A stretch of DNA of 5,840 bases, from assembly GCA_016763095.1 (NCBI GenBank), contig JAESUK010000191.1:1-5840 (forward strand), in the 5' to 3' direction. Below are positions 1-5,840 of this stretch, piece after piece. Position numbers and translations under genes: made by a program. The DNA comes from Alphaproteobacteria bacterium. Its GTDB lineage: Bacteria; Pseudomonadota; Alphaproteobacteria; Micavibrionales; Micavibrionaceae. The notes beneath the pieces are model-generated. The model saw nothing but the letters and a program-made list of their open reading frames with translations. It did not search any database and had not been told where the DNA came from. How positions within the stretch are numbered: the stretch's first letter is position 1; every line of letters begins with the position of its first letter.

Positions 1-587
1 CCAACGAATGCTTTTTCATAAGCACGAGTAGGCTTTGTATTCATTGTCTCACGAGCAGCCAGGTTGCCAGCCATGCCGTTATAATCACGGGATGAAAGGG
101 CAAGGTTGCGCATATCCATTCCGACACCAAGTTCATTGAATGCTGCATCAACTTCAGCAACATCATCATAACCAGTAGCGGCACCCGAACGAGTAACAAC
201 TACAGAACCTTCGTCTGCGGCTGTGTTCATAATAGCAACGTTAATGTCAGATGCTAGTTTCTGGTGTGCAGCTTTCGCCAATCGGTTTTCTTGTAGACCA
301 TCGCGCAACTCTTTAGCGTTAAGCTGGAAATGTGACGACTGAACAGTACCAACCTGAGCCGGTACAGACAATTGAATGCTGTCACCAAAGTTTGACGTTT
401 GGTCAAGACCTGAGAACGACTGCGCAATGTAAGGGCTTGGACGCCAAATAGTATCACTGCCTCGCTCTGCCTCAACTTCGCCCATGTCATATTTGCTAAC
501 AGCACGAGATAGTACAAGAGCGTCATCAAAGCCTTCAAGCAACTCAGTAAAGGCTACCTTTTCTTCTTTGCTAAAATCATTAGCCAT
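1..587 (-). CDS. Major coat protein, P22 gp5-like (partial, 3' end beyond window)
   Basis: This is the building block of the icosahedral head shell. It assembles around scaffold into a procapsid and later expands as DNA enters. Only the first 195 residues are present; the frame is open to the left edge, and P22 coat has about 430. I recognise the family from the N-terminal part: TIWRP near residue 46, HFQLNAKELRD at 86-96, a helix with KAAHQKLASDIN near 105-116, and EGSVVVT at 126-132. These parallel P22 coat segments TIWMP, FFQLRADDLRD, SAARKLANNVE and MGSLVIT. ATG at 587 is chosen because GGAGA at 598-594 lies 6 bases upstream. It starts 18 bases after the scaffold stop, as expected for a scaffold-coat pair. 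The HK97 fold and the inserted domain typical of P22 coat cannot be judged from this fragment. Confidence 0.9.
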   Translation of the reverse strand, partial: MANDFSKEEKVAFTELLEGFDDALVLSRAVSKYDMGEVEAERGSDTIWRPSPYIAQSFSGLDQTSNFGDSIQLSVPAQVGTVQSSHFQLNAKELRDGLQENRLAKAAHQKLASDINVAIMNTAADEGSVVVTRSGAATGYDDVAEVDAAFNELGVGMDMRNLALSSRDYNGMAGNLAARETMNTKPTRAYEKAFV

Positions 588-605
588 TTTATTTCTCCAT
601 TAGGA

Positions 606-1460
606 TCAAGCCGCTTCAGCTTTGGCCCTACGTGCCGCCTTTTCTTTCATAACGGCTGTAAGGTCATCTGCATCATACAGCTTATCAAGTTTATCGATCC
701 CCTTTGCCGAGCTGGCATCGCCTTTTACTCGGGTTTGAGGGTTGGTTTTGGGTTTGCGAGATGTAACCTTCATTTTAGATTCCAATCTTGTAGCTTCAAC
801 AGCAAATAACACAGGGTCTTTGACATCAGCCAAAGCCTTCAATTCAGCAGGGTTAGTACCAAGTCCGGCAATCATCTTAGCCGCTCCTGGACCAAAGGCG
901 TGAACCAGAATTCCCCTTTGGGTCGTGTTCAACGCAACCTTAATTGCATCTTCTGCGTCCTCAAAAGTCTCTTGATTGTAAGCCTTCTTTGCAACTTCGT
1001 ACTCTTGGTTACGAACCGCCCATTGTTCCGATAGCTTATTGGCCTGCTCTTCAGCGGACCTCTTAACATCGTCACGTTTGCGCTTGTCGTCATTCCAAGC
1101 ATCAAGCTTATCTGCGAATGCATCTTCATTATAGTCACTGTCTTCAAGGGTAGGTCTGGCACTGAGGGGCTCTTCTACATCAGTTTTAACCTGTGACTTC
1201 TCTAATTCTGCAATCTTCCTTGCCTGCTCGCGGTTTGTCTTCCTTAAGTCCTTAACCCAAGTCGCAGCAGGTTCTTTGCTTTCTTCATCCGGGTCTTTAT
1301 CTCCGAATGAAATAACAGCATCTTCATCTTCTGCCTTGGCTTCAACTTCAGGGGGTTCTTTAGATTCATCTTCCGGCTTCGTTTCATCAACGACCTCGGA
1401 TTCTATTTCTTCTTCAACCTTTACCGCTTCTGTTTCTTCTACTTGATCTTCGTCTTCCAT
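606..1460 (-). CDS. Scaffolding protein, P22/Sf6-type head assembly
   Basis: This is a 284-residue internal scaffold that guides coat assembly and portal incorporation and is absent from the finished virion. The assignment rests on composition and position: it lies between portal and coat, as gene 8 does in P22, where scaffold has about 303 residues. Residues 1-65 hold about 30 Asp/Glu and are probably disordered. WVKDLRKTNREQARKIAEL at 68-86 looks like a helical or coiled segment. Residues 101-160 include RPTLEDSDYNEDAF and a charged helix rich in Lys, Arg and Glu. Residues 168-230 look helical, and a Lys/Arg-rich linker follows at 231-247. The C-terminal end (255-284) is helical and basic (KEKAARRAKAEAA); in P22 the basic C-terminal helices bind coat. 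ATG at 1460 is preferred over GTG at 1469 because the ribosome binding site ends at the GTG itself. No protease domain is seen. Confidence 0.83.
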   Translation of the reverse strand: MEDEDQVEETEAVKVEEEIESEVVDETKPEDESKEPPEVEAKAEDEDAVISFGDKDPDEESKEPAATWVKDLRKTNREQARKIAELEKSQVKTDVEEPLSARPTLEDSDYNEDAFADKLDAWNDDKRKRDDVKRSAEEQANKLSEQWAVRNQEYEVAKKAYNQETFEDAEDAIKVALNTTQRGILVHAFGPGAAKMIAGLGTNPAELKALADVKDPVLFAVEATRLESKMKVTSRKPKTNPQTRVKGDASSAKGIDKLDKLYDADDLTAVMKEKAARRAKAEAA

Positions 1461-1468
1461 TAATAACA

Positions 1469-1477
1469 CCTTCTTCT
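1469..1477 (-). promoter_or_regulatory. Ribosome binding site that sets the scaffold start
   Basis: The minus strand reads AGAAGAAGG here, a good Shine-Dalgarno match. It lies 8 bases before ATG at 1460. The longer alternative, GTG at 1469, uses the last G of this motif and would have no spacing, so the start at 1460 is preferred. Confidence 0.75.
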
Positions 1478-1511
1478 CACCCTATAGGCCGGATGGAGCG
1501 CCGTTTCTCAG

Positions 1512-3554
1512 TCATTGCGGCTGACTGGTTTGCCGTATCTGCGTGTCCACTGCGCCATTAACCGCGTCGAGTATCTGCTGGCGGTCTTCTCTATCAACCC
1601 CCGCGATAATCTCTGCTGTTTGCGCTTGGACTTTATCTGTTTCTGCCGCCACCTTCTCAACTTCTGCGTTGGTCTTGGTAACTTGCGCCGCATTCTTCTC
1701 TGACTCTGAAATCAAGAATGTAGCTTGCGGGTCTGCTGGTGTGTTCTCTGCCTGCTGTGCTGCCTCTGCCTTGTCCTCTTCGGTAGGCTCCAGAACACCC
1801 ATCTTAACAAGCTTCTTGCGGTTCCACTCCTTGATGTCTCCTAAGCCCTCGCCTTCCATGTTCATTAATGCCAACGCACCAAGAACAACATTGGTTTCCG
1901 GGTCTTGAACAACGCTCATCATACCGGTAACGCCGCGCACAATCGAAGCCTTCTTGCTCGACGTGGATGGTCCAACATCAACTTCTACATTGAAGGAAGC
2001 TCTGGTTAAATCACCCTCCGATACAACCTCACCCTTTTCATTCGTGATCTTCTCTCCAAGCGTAACGTTACCGACCTCGCCTTGTGTGCCGATGGTTTTC
2101 ATGGTGCGATCACTCTCGACATATATCTCCTTGGCCATCTCTAGCCAAATCTCACCCGAACGCTGGAATGCCTTGCCCATATTGGACATGTAAATAAACG
2201 TCTGCATATCAAGACGGTTCTGCACCAATTCAACAGCCGTGCCGCTGACATTGGAATCAAGCTCTTCGCCTGCCTGCTGGTTACCCAACAAGTCTTGAAT
2301 GTCCTCTTCTGTGATTTGTAGCAACGCACCCATGGCCGGGCCAATCGCGGGAGGTTTGGTGTAACCAATAGGACCAGAAGCAACAACATTGCCTTGCGCG
2401 TCCGTTACAGGATTAACCAGCAGATAAGGATTGTTCTTAATGTTATCCTCAGCCCATGTCAGTTCATGACCAGCCACCTGCGCAGGCGTGAAGATAGGCT
2501 TTTCAATCGCTGATGTGGCGCTAATTTCTGCAAGCTTGGAAATCTGAATGTTCTTTAGGCGCTGCACATCCTTAACCAACCGGACATGTCCCATGCACCG
2601 CTCAATGTTGTCAACATACCAGCGCTTACCATAGAATGGAACAATCGGGATATTCTTGCCGGGAATAAGCTCGCCATTCTCCTCGCCCAGTATCTTCTCA
2701 CCAGACAGGATGTATTTGCGGACCTCTTTGCGTTTGGTTTTCTTCTCGCGCAATAGCTTGGAACCTGTAGCCTCAAGAAAAGCGCGTAAGTCTGGGTCTT
2801 TTTCGAAATCATCCTCAGTATGGCGAACCTCTTCGCCCGACACATCCTGATAAACAAATACCGTATGGTTGACCTTGGTTACCACGTAATACTCAGCGAC
2901 ATACACAACATCATTGCTTACCCAATCAAACGTAGCTGTTTCGCTATCCTTGGGCCAAGAGTTGTAATCAGTCTCCCCAAATTCTAATTCATAGGCTGGC
3001 TTGCTGTAAGGTGTGAGTACAAAACTGTGGGTTGCATCCCTCTTGTCTTGTCGTTTGGCCCCAAGGTCAAAGAACACCGATTGGTCAGCATCATAGATAG
3101 GCTCCATCATTATGCGTTGCTTTTCATTCTCATCGTCATCTTCGTCTTCAAACTCAGTCGTTAAGCGCCAAGCACCATAACCACCTCCAACACCCTCTTC
3201 AAAGGCATTGTCATAAGCTTCCATTGCGCCTGAATTCTTCTCATCTGCCCGGTAAAGCCCATCGCATACATCTGCCAAACCATCGTCTTCCGAGCCGTCA
3301 ACACTAACAAAATCAACATCAATGCGGTTATTGCGCCATTCATTGAAGATGCGGATCACAGACAAATGAGCCTTGTTCACCTCAATCTTTGGCTTGTTTT
3401 CAAACTGATCGCCTAATGGGCCTTCCCACATTGCACCGGCAATAGAATAGAAACGCCTGTCAGTAATGGCTAACTCGCGCTCATCCTGTACAACAGTCCA
3501 GATATCATTGAATTGCTCTAGAGCCTTCTGGTGTAGGTTTTTATCTTCTACCAT
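1512..3554 (-). CDS. Portal protein, P22 gp1-like
   Basis: This 680-residue protein forms the ring at one capsid vertex through which DNA enters and leaves and to which terminase and tail attach; P22-type portals are dodecamers. The clearest family signature runs from about residue 281 to 380: a wing/stem region with ILSGEKIL, then IPGKNIPIVPFYGKR, a helix with GHVRLVKDVQRLKN, then EKPIFTPAQVAGHE and NNPYLLVNP. These match the pattern of P22 portal (IPIVPVYG, VRLAKDMQRLYN, EKPIFLPEQIAGHE). Residues 410-480 form a further helical core. The end (about 592-670) is Ala/Glu/Gln-rich and probably helical, a likely equivalent of the P22 C-terminal barrel; the total is about 45 residues shorter than P22 gp1 (725). 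ATG at 3554 shares its A with the terminase stop (TAATG), so translation is probably coupled. A long acidic loop (EDEDDDENE) lies at 136-144. Confidence 0.93.
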   Translation of the reverse strand: MVEDKNLHQKALEQFNDIWTVVQDERELAITDRRFYSIAGAMWEGPLGDQFENKPKIEVNKAHLSVIRIFNEWRNNRIDVDFVSVDGSEDDGLADVCDGLYRADEKNSGAMEAYDNAFEEGVGGGYGAWRLTTEFEDEDDDENEKQRIMMEPIYDADQSVFFDLGAKRQDKRDATHSFVLTPYSKPAYELEFGETDYNSWPKDSETATFDWVSNDVVYVAEYYVVTKVNHTVFVYQDVSGEEVRHTEDDFEKDPDLRAFLEATGSKLLREKKTKRKEVRKYILSGEKILGEENGELIPGKNIPIVPFYGKRWYVDNIERCMGHVRLVKDVQRLKNIQISKLAEISATSAIEKPIFTPAQVAGHELTWAEDNIKNNPYLLVNPVTDAQGNVVASGPIGYTKPPAIGPAMGALLQITEEDIQDLLGNQQAGEELDSNVSGTAVELVQNRLDMQTFIYMSNMGKAFQRSGEIWLEMAKEIYVESDRTMKTIGTQGEVGNVTLGEKITNEKGEVVSEGDLTRASFNVEVDVGPSTSSKKASIVRGVTGMMSVVQDPETNVVLGALALMNMEGEGLGDIKEWNRKKLVKMGVLEPTEEDKAEAAQQAENTPADPQATFLISESEKNAAQVTKTNAEVEKVAAETDKVQAQTAEIIAGVDREDRQQILDAVNGAVDTQIRQTSQPQ

Positions 3555-4861
3555 TACATTCCAGCCATTGGGTTAACTGTGGGTATTACGCGAACAGGAA
3601 CAGGTTGCGTTCTGACAACCATGCTAGGGAATAAGAATGTCAAACCCCAAACAAGAGCATCAAGCCTGTCTGGCGAGTAACCTTGAGCCTTGCGGTCAAA
3701 GCCTATGGTAAAACTGCAAAGCTGATCCTCAAGTATGGACCATTCTCCAAAATGCTTAACCTTATCAAGCTCATACAACGAAGCAATAGGCTCGGCTCTG
3801 ATAACCTTGCCTCTTGTCGCCGTAACAGCAGTATACGGTATGTTTGCGCGTATTGTACGCAGTATGCTTTCGACCATTTGCCCGCCTTGGTTGATCTCTG
3901 CAACTATTCTATCAGCTTCCCATTGATCATACAAGGACACAGCACGGCTTGCCCACTCTTCGGGACGGTACTTCCCGCTTGCGTCTTCAAGGAGGTAACC
4001 AATGCCATCAACGCCAAGGCCGACAACTACTATCCCTGTCTCATCTGAGCCTACATCTGTAGAAATGGCAGGATCAATGGCAACAACAACCCTATCCATG
4101 TCTGGCAACGTTCTTGTGCGTTTGATCCATGATCGACGCCACAACGCGCCCTCAACGTCACCAATGAACTTACCATGGAAAAATCTGTTCTTCTGGCGCT
4201 CAGGCAATGCCTCAAGCTTCTTCAGGTATGCCGGATCAAGATTCTCTAGGTTATCGAATGGGTTAACAATGATGTGCCCATAATCATTCATGTCTAGCTC
4301 AAGCTCACCATCGGGATGATACCCATCAACCCACATGCGATAAGTCCAGTGTGATTTAGTGGTCGGGTTTAAATCGATGTAGTTCTTTTGGCTCAACCAT
4401 CTGCCATCAACCTGCTTAATACGTTGGGCTAACCTGGTTTGTGCCACGTCATACGAGGCAAGGGCTATCTCTGAGGCTTCATTGAAGTACAGCGTGGCAA
4501 ATTCCTTACCTAGCACCTTATCGACCCGTTCCTTATCATCCAAACCAGCAAGCCAAATCTCCGAGCCATTGCCGAATTGAAAATAACCGTCCTTATCCTT
4601 CCACTTCACATCCACCTCTGGGTAAGCCAAGCTCATCACCTTGGGGATAGTATCAAGACCTATCGATTGCTTCACCGATACACCGTGCTTACGAAAGATA
4701 GCATGTCTGGACCCGGAAGCCTTGAGCGCCCTTGTAATGATGGCGTAGCACAACAAGAACGTCTTGCCTGAACGAGAACCACCATAAACCAAAAGATTTG
4801 CAGCCTCTGAAGCGCACAAATCCCATATTTCATCTTGTTTGGTGGTTAGTTTAAATGTCAC
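3554..4861 (-). CDS. Terminase large subunit (packaging ATPase and nuclease)
   Basis: This is the 435-residue motor that cuts concatemeric DNA and drives it into the procapsid while docked on the portal. The N-terminal ATPase has Walker A GGSRSGKT at residues 27-34, a Walker B-like strand TLYFNEAS (123-130) with E128 as probable catalytic glutamate, and DLNPTTKSHW (163-172), probably the coupling motif. The C-terminal RNase H-like nuclease has VVVAIDPA (258-265) with D263, DRIVAEINQGGQMVE (317-331) with E322, and SPDRLDAL (396-403) with D398 and D401; these acidic residues probably bind metal. RGKVIRAEPIASLYE (350-364) is also typical of the Terminase_6 C-terminal type. It looks unlike the large subunits of P22 or Sf6 as I recall them. 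The start is GTG at 4861, inside the small-subunit gene (11-base overlap). An in-frame stop lies a few codons upstream and I see no better start; the ribosome binding site is weak. Confidence 0.95.
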   Translation of the reverse strand: MTFKLTTKQDEIWDLCASEAANLLVYGGSRSGKTFLLCYAIITRALKASGSRHAIFRKHGVSVKQSIGLDTIPKVMSLAYPEVDVKWKDKDGYFQFGNGSEIWLAGLDDKERVDKVLGKEFATLYFNEASEIALASYDVAQTRLAQRIKQVDGRWLSQKNYIDLNPTTKSHWTYRMWVDGYHPDGELELDMNDYGHIIVNPFDNLENLDPAYLKKLEALPERQKNRFFHGKFIGDVEGALWRRSWIKRTRTLPDMDRVVVAIDPAISTDVGSDETGIVVVGLGVDGIGYLLEDASGKYRPEEWASRAVSLYDQWEADRIVAEINQGGQMVESILRTIRANIPYTAVTATRGKVIRAEPIASLYELDKVKHFGEWSILEDQLCSFTIGFDRKAQGYSPDRLDALVWGLTFLFPSMVVRTQPVPVRVIPTVNPMAGM

Positions 4862-5270
4862 GCGCTTTTTCTGGTAATGAAACTGTTAAGTTGCCCGTAT
4901 GCTCTTGTACGATCTTCTCACCGTACACCTTGGGCCTTAGCTTGCCGGCCAGCCACTTGCGGCTATCAACCCTTAATCGTGAACGGGCTACAATCTCGTT
5001 GTTGTTGCGCTCATTACCATGCTCGTCAATGAACGTGTCGTTGGCTGATTCGTCGGAGATTTCAATGATCTCTTCAGCGTAATGATCGGCCTGCATTTCT
5101 CTCGCGCGGGCGTACTGGTCACGGAGTAATCCTTCGTCGTCATCTTGCATCCAACGAAGCACTGTTGTCTTGGCTGGCATGTTATCGTCTATGCATATCT
5201 TACGGAGGCTCTCCCCTTCTGCTATGCGGTTACAAACCGTTGTGAAGACTTCATTAGAGAATTCAACCAT
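4851..5270 (-). CDS. Terminase small subunit, Sf6 gp1-like
   Basis: This 139-residue protein recognises viral DNA at the packaging start and regulates the large subunit; homologues form rings of eight to ten copies. Sf6 gp1 has almost the same length (140). The N-terminal part (about 8-45) is a helix-turn-helix-like DNA-binding domain with GESLRKIC and MPAKTTVLRWM, parallel to GESLLKVC and MPDKSTVFRWL in Sf6. The middle has DQYARAREMQADHYAEEIIEI (51-71) and, after a hydrophilic loop at 73-92 (DEHGNERNNN), RLRVDSRKWLAGKLRPKVYGEK (98-119), the oligomerisation helices of the family. The tail (120-139) is short and probably contacts the large subunit. ATG at 5270 directly follows the TAG of the upstream gene; no clear Shine-Dalgarno is present, which suggests coupling. 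In P22 the pac site lies inside this gene; I cannot locate one here. Confidence 0.92.
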   Translation of the reverse strand: MVEFSNEVFTTVCNRIAEGESLRKICIDDNMPAKTTVLRWMQDDDEGLLRDQYARAREMQADHYAEEIIEISDESANDTFIDEHGNERNNNEIVARSRLRVDSRKWLAGKLRPKVYGEKIVQEHTGNLTVSLPEKARDI

Positions 5271-5570
5271 CTAATTATCAATCACTGCTATCTTGTCGCC
5301 CTTACGAACTGCCAGGTCCATTGTGGTATCATCAAGAACTAGGATGCTAGATGTTAGAGCTGTGGGGTTAACGCCTGTTAGAATACGAATAGCGCCGCCT
5401 GTTGTGGTAACGCGAATGAATGTTTGGTCCTTGGCTACACCTGTAGATTGCTGGGAAGATGCGCTTGAGGTTATGTCCTCTGATTCTGCGCCGTGACCTT
5501 GATAGACTCCCAATCTGGAATCAATACCTGCCCCACCTACTTGAGCGAATACAATGTTTACTGTTGCCAT
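5271..5570 (-). CDS. Hypothetical 99-residue protein, first gene of the head operon
   Basis: I do not recognise a defined family. The product is small, without signal peptide, membrane segment or Cys. It starts MATVNIVFAQVGGAGIDSR, has a Ser/Thr/Gln-rich middle (about 30-46), then alternating strands: TFIRVTTTGGAIRILTG (50-66), SSILVLDDTTMDLAV (74-88) and GDKIAVIDN (91-99). The alternation of hydrophobic and polar residues and the many Gly and Thr suggest a compact beta fold. Its position directly in front of terminase, its own promoter and strong ribosome binding site suggest a structural or packaging accessory made in quantity; this is inference. A longer frame opens at ATG 5621, but that codon lies inside the promoter spacer, so the start at 5570 is chosen, with GGAGA 8 bases upstream. 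The stop TAG abuts the ATG of the small terminase. Confidence 0.8.
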   Translation of the reverse strand: MATVNIVFAQVGGAGIDSRLGVYQGHGAESEDITSSASSQQSTGVAKDQTFIRVTTTGGAIRILTGVNPTALTSSILVLDDTTMDLAVRKGDKIAVIDN

Positions 5571-5578
5571 GTGCTGTA

Positions 5579-5583
5579 TCTCC
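5579..5583 (-). promoter_or_regulatory. Ribosome binding site that sets the start of the 99-residue gene
   Basis: The minus strand reads GGAGA, 8 bases before ATG 5570. It supports this start over the ATG at 5621, which lies upstream of the predicted transcription start. Confidence 0.75.
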
Positions 5584-5611
5584 GTAGGCGCGTTTGATTG
5601 TTTCTTACCTG

Positions 5612-5640
5612 AATATAGCATTTATCGGGTGGGGGTGCAA
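5612..5640 (-). promoter_or_regulatory. Sigma70-type promoter, extended -10, driving the packaging/head genes
   Basis: On the minus strand a -35 box TTGCAC (5640-5635) is followed by a 17-base spacer and a -10 box TATATT (5617-5612). The -10 is preceded by TGC, giving the extended form TGCTATATT. Each box has five of six consensus bases and the spacing is optimal. Transcription would start near 5605, leaving a leader of about 35 bases before ATG 5570. The spacer is C-rich (CCCCACCC). I see no clear operator or rho-independent terminator beside it. Host RNA polymerase recognition is inferred from the match alone. Confidence 0.7.
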
Positions 5641-5683
5641 GAAACAGATATACCAAATTTTGCTACGGCTGGCTTTGTTGGGG

Positions 5684-5840
5684 CTATGAAGTTGCTAGAG
5701 ACGTTCGGTTTCCATCCCTGATACTATTGCACTTAAGGCAAACTTCGCCGCTTTGAATGACGGTATTTCTTGCATCAATCCATTTATGATGACAGTTTTC
5801 GCTTAACACAGCCTGCTGTTTTAGTGCCTCAGTCAAATTA
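5684..5840 (-). CDS. Small Cys/His protein, possible zinc binder (partial, 5' end beyond window)
   Basis: The frame is open from the right edge to TAG at 5686-5684 and gives the last 51 residues of a protein. Within the visible part, CHH at 16-18 is followed by KWIDARN (19-25), SGEVCLKC (30-37) and NSIR (38-41). The pattern C-x17-C-x2-C with adjacent His suggests one structural zinc site. Short phage proteins of the form 'HxWxDARN...GxxCxKCxxIR' are familiar to me from annotated phage genomes but their function is unknown. The preceding residues (LTEALKQQAVLSE) look helical. The gene ends 113 bases before the next start, and a promoter lies between, so it is probably a separate or upstream part of the late region. 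The frame is short, so coding is judged from the coherent motif rather than from length. The true start is outside the window, unless TTG at 5838 is used. Confidence 0.65.
   Translation of the reverse strand, partial: NLTEALKQQAVLSENCHHKWIDARNTVIQSGEVCLKCNSIRDGNRTSLATS

Noticed and set aside
254..538. A 94-codon minus-strand frame near the left end.
   Set aside because: It is out of frame with, and inside, the coat gene, whose translation matches the P22 coat family throughout.
1480..1500. CCTATAGGG on the minus strand between portal and scaffold, like the core of a T7-type phage promoter.
   Set aside because: Only the TATAGGG core matches; the upstream specificity bases do not. No phage RNA polymerase is seen and this head module is of the type served by host polymerase.
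1543..1908. A 121-codon plus-strand frame rich in Ser, Ala and Thr.
   Set aside because: It is antisense to the portal C-terminal end. Its composition is what one expects from the complement of Ala/Glu/Gln-rich codons.
3683..4048. A 121-codon open frame on the plus strand.
   Set aside because: It lies wholly inside the large terminase gene, antisense to the nuclease domain with its motifs intact, has no ribosome binding context I can support, and its translation shows no recognisable features.
5571..5621. A 17-residue upstream extension of the 99-residue protein, starting at ATG 5621.
   Set aside because: The codon lies between the -35 and -10 boxes, so it would not be on the transcript; ATG 5570 has a well-placed GGAGA.
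5622..5683. Possible terminator after the Cys/His gene.
   Set aside because: I found no convincing GC-rich stem followed by a run of T on the minus strand; short matches such as CAAA/TTTG are too weak.
1..5840. tRNA genes, CRISPR arrays, insertion sequences, integrase or attachment sites.
   Set aside because: Nearly the whole window is coding on one strand for head genes. I saw no repeat-spacer pattern, terminal inverted repeats, transposase motifs or tRNA-like fold.

Overview
The window is a stretch of double-stranded DNA tailed-phage genome (a free phage or a prophage) carrying the DNA-packaging and head-assembly module. Every supported gene lies on the minus strand, so transcription runs from the right end to the left. 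The order is small hypothetical protein, terminase small subunit, terminase large subunit, portal, scaffolding protein, major coat protein. This is the order of the P22/Sf6 group of short-tailed phages. Protein features agree with the order: the small terminase resembles Sf6 gp1, the portal resembles P22 gp1, and the coat resembles P22 gp5. Phages of this group infect Gram-negative bacteria. The sequence does not name the host, and no integrase, attachment site or host gene is visible to decide between free phage and prophage.

Layout, read in the direction of transcription. 5840-5684: the 3' end of a small protein with a Cys/His pattern that suggests zinc binding, cut by the window edge. 5640-5612: a strong-looking sigma70-type promoter with an extended -10. 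5570-5271: an unrecognised 99-residue protein. 5270-4851: terminase small subunit. 4861-3554: terminase large subunit. 3554-1512: portal. 1460-606: scaffold. 587 to the left edge: the first 195 residues of the coat protein. Genes are packed tightly: stop and start codons abut (TAGATG), overlap by 11 bases with a GTG start, or share a base (TAATG). No terminator is visible between them. This fits one polycistronic late-type transcript with translational coupling.

How the genes work together, from knowledge of the families: scaffold and coat co-assemble into a procapsid with the dodecameric portal at one vertex. The small terminase recognises viral DNA. The large terminase cuts it and pumps it through the portal, and the scaffold leaves during packaging.

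Most of this is a recognisable, conventional head module and I see no new defence or mobile system in it. The parts worth a second look are the unknown 99-residue gene at the head of the operon, the promoter directly in front of it, the partial Cys-rich gene, and a large terminase that looks unlike those of P22 and Sf6 although its neighbours look P22/Sf6-like.
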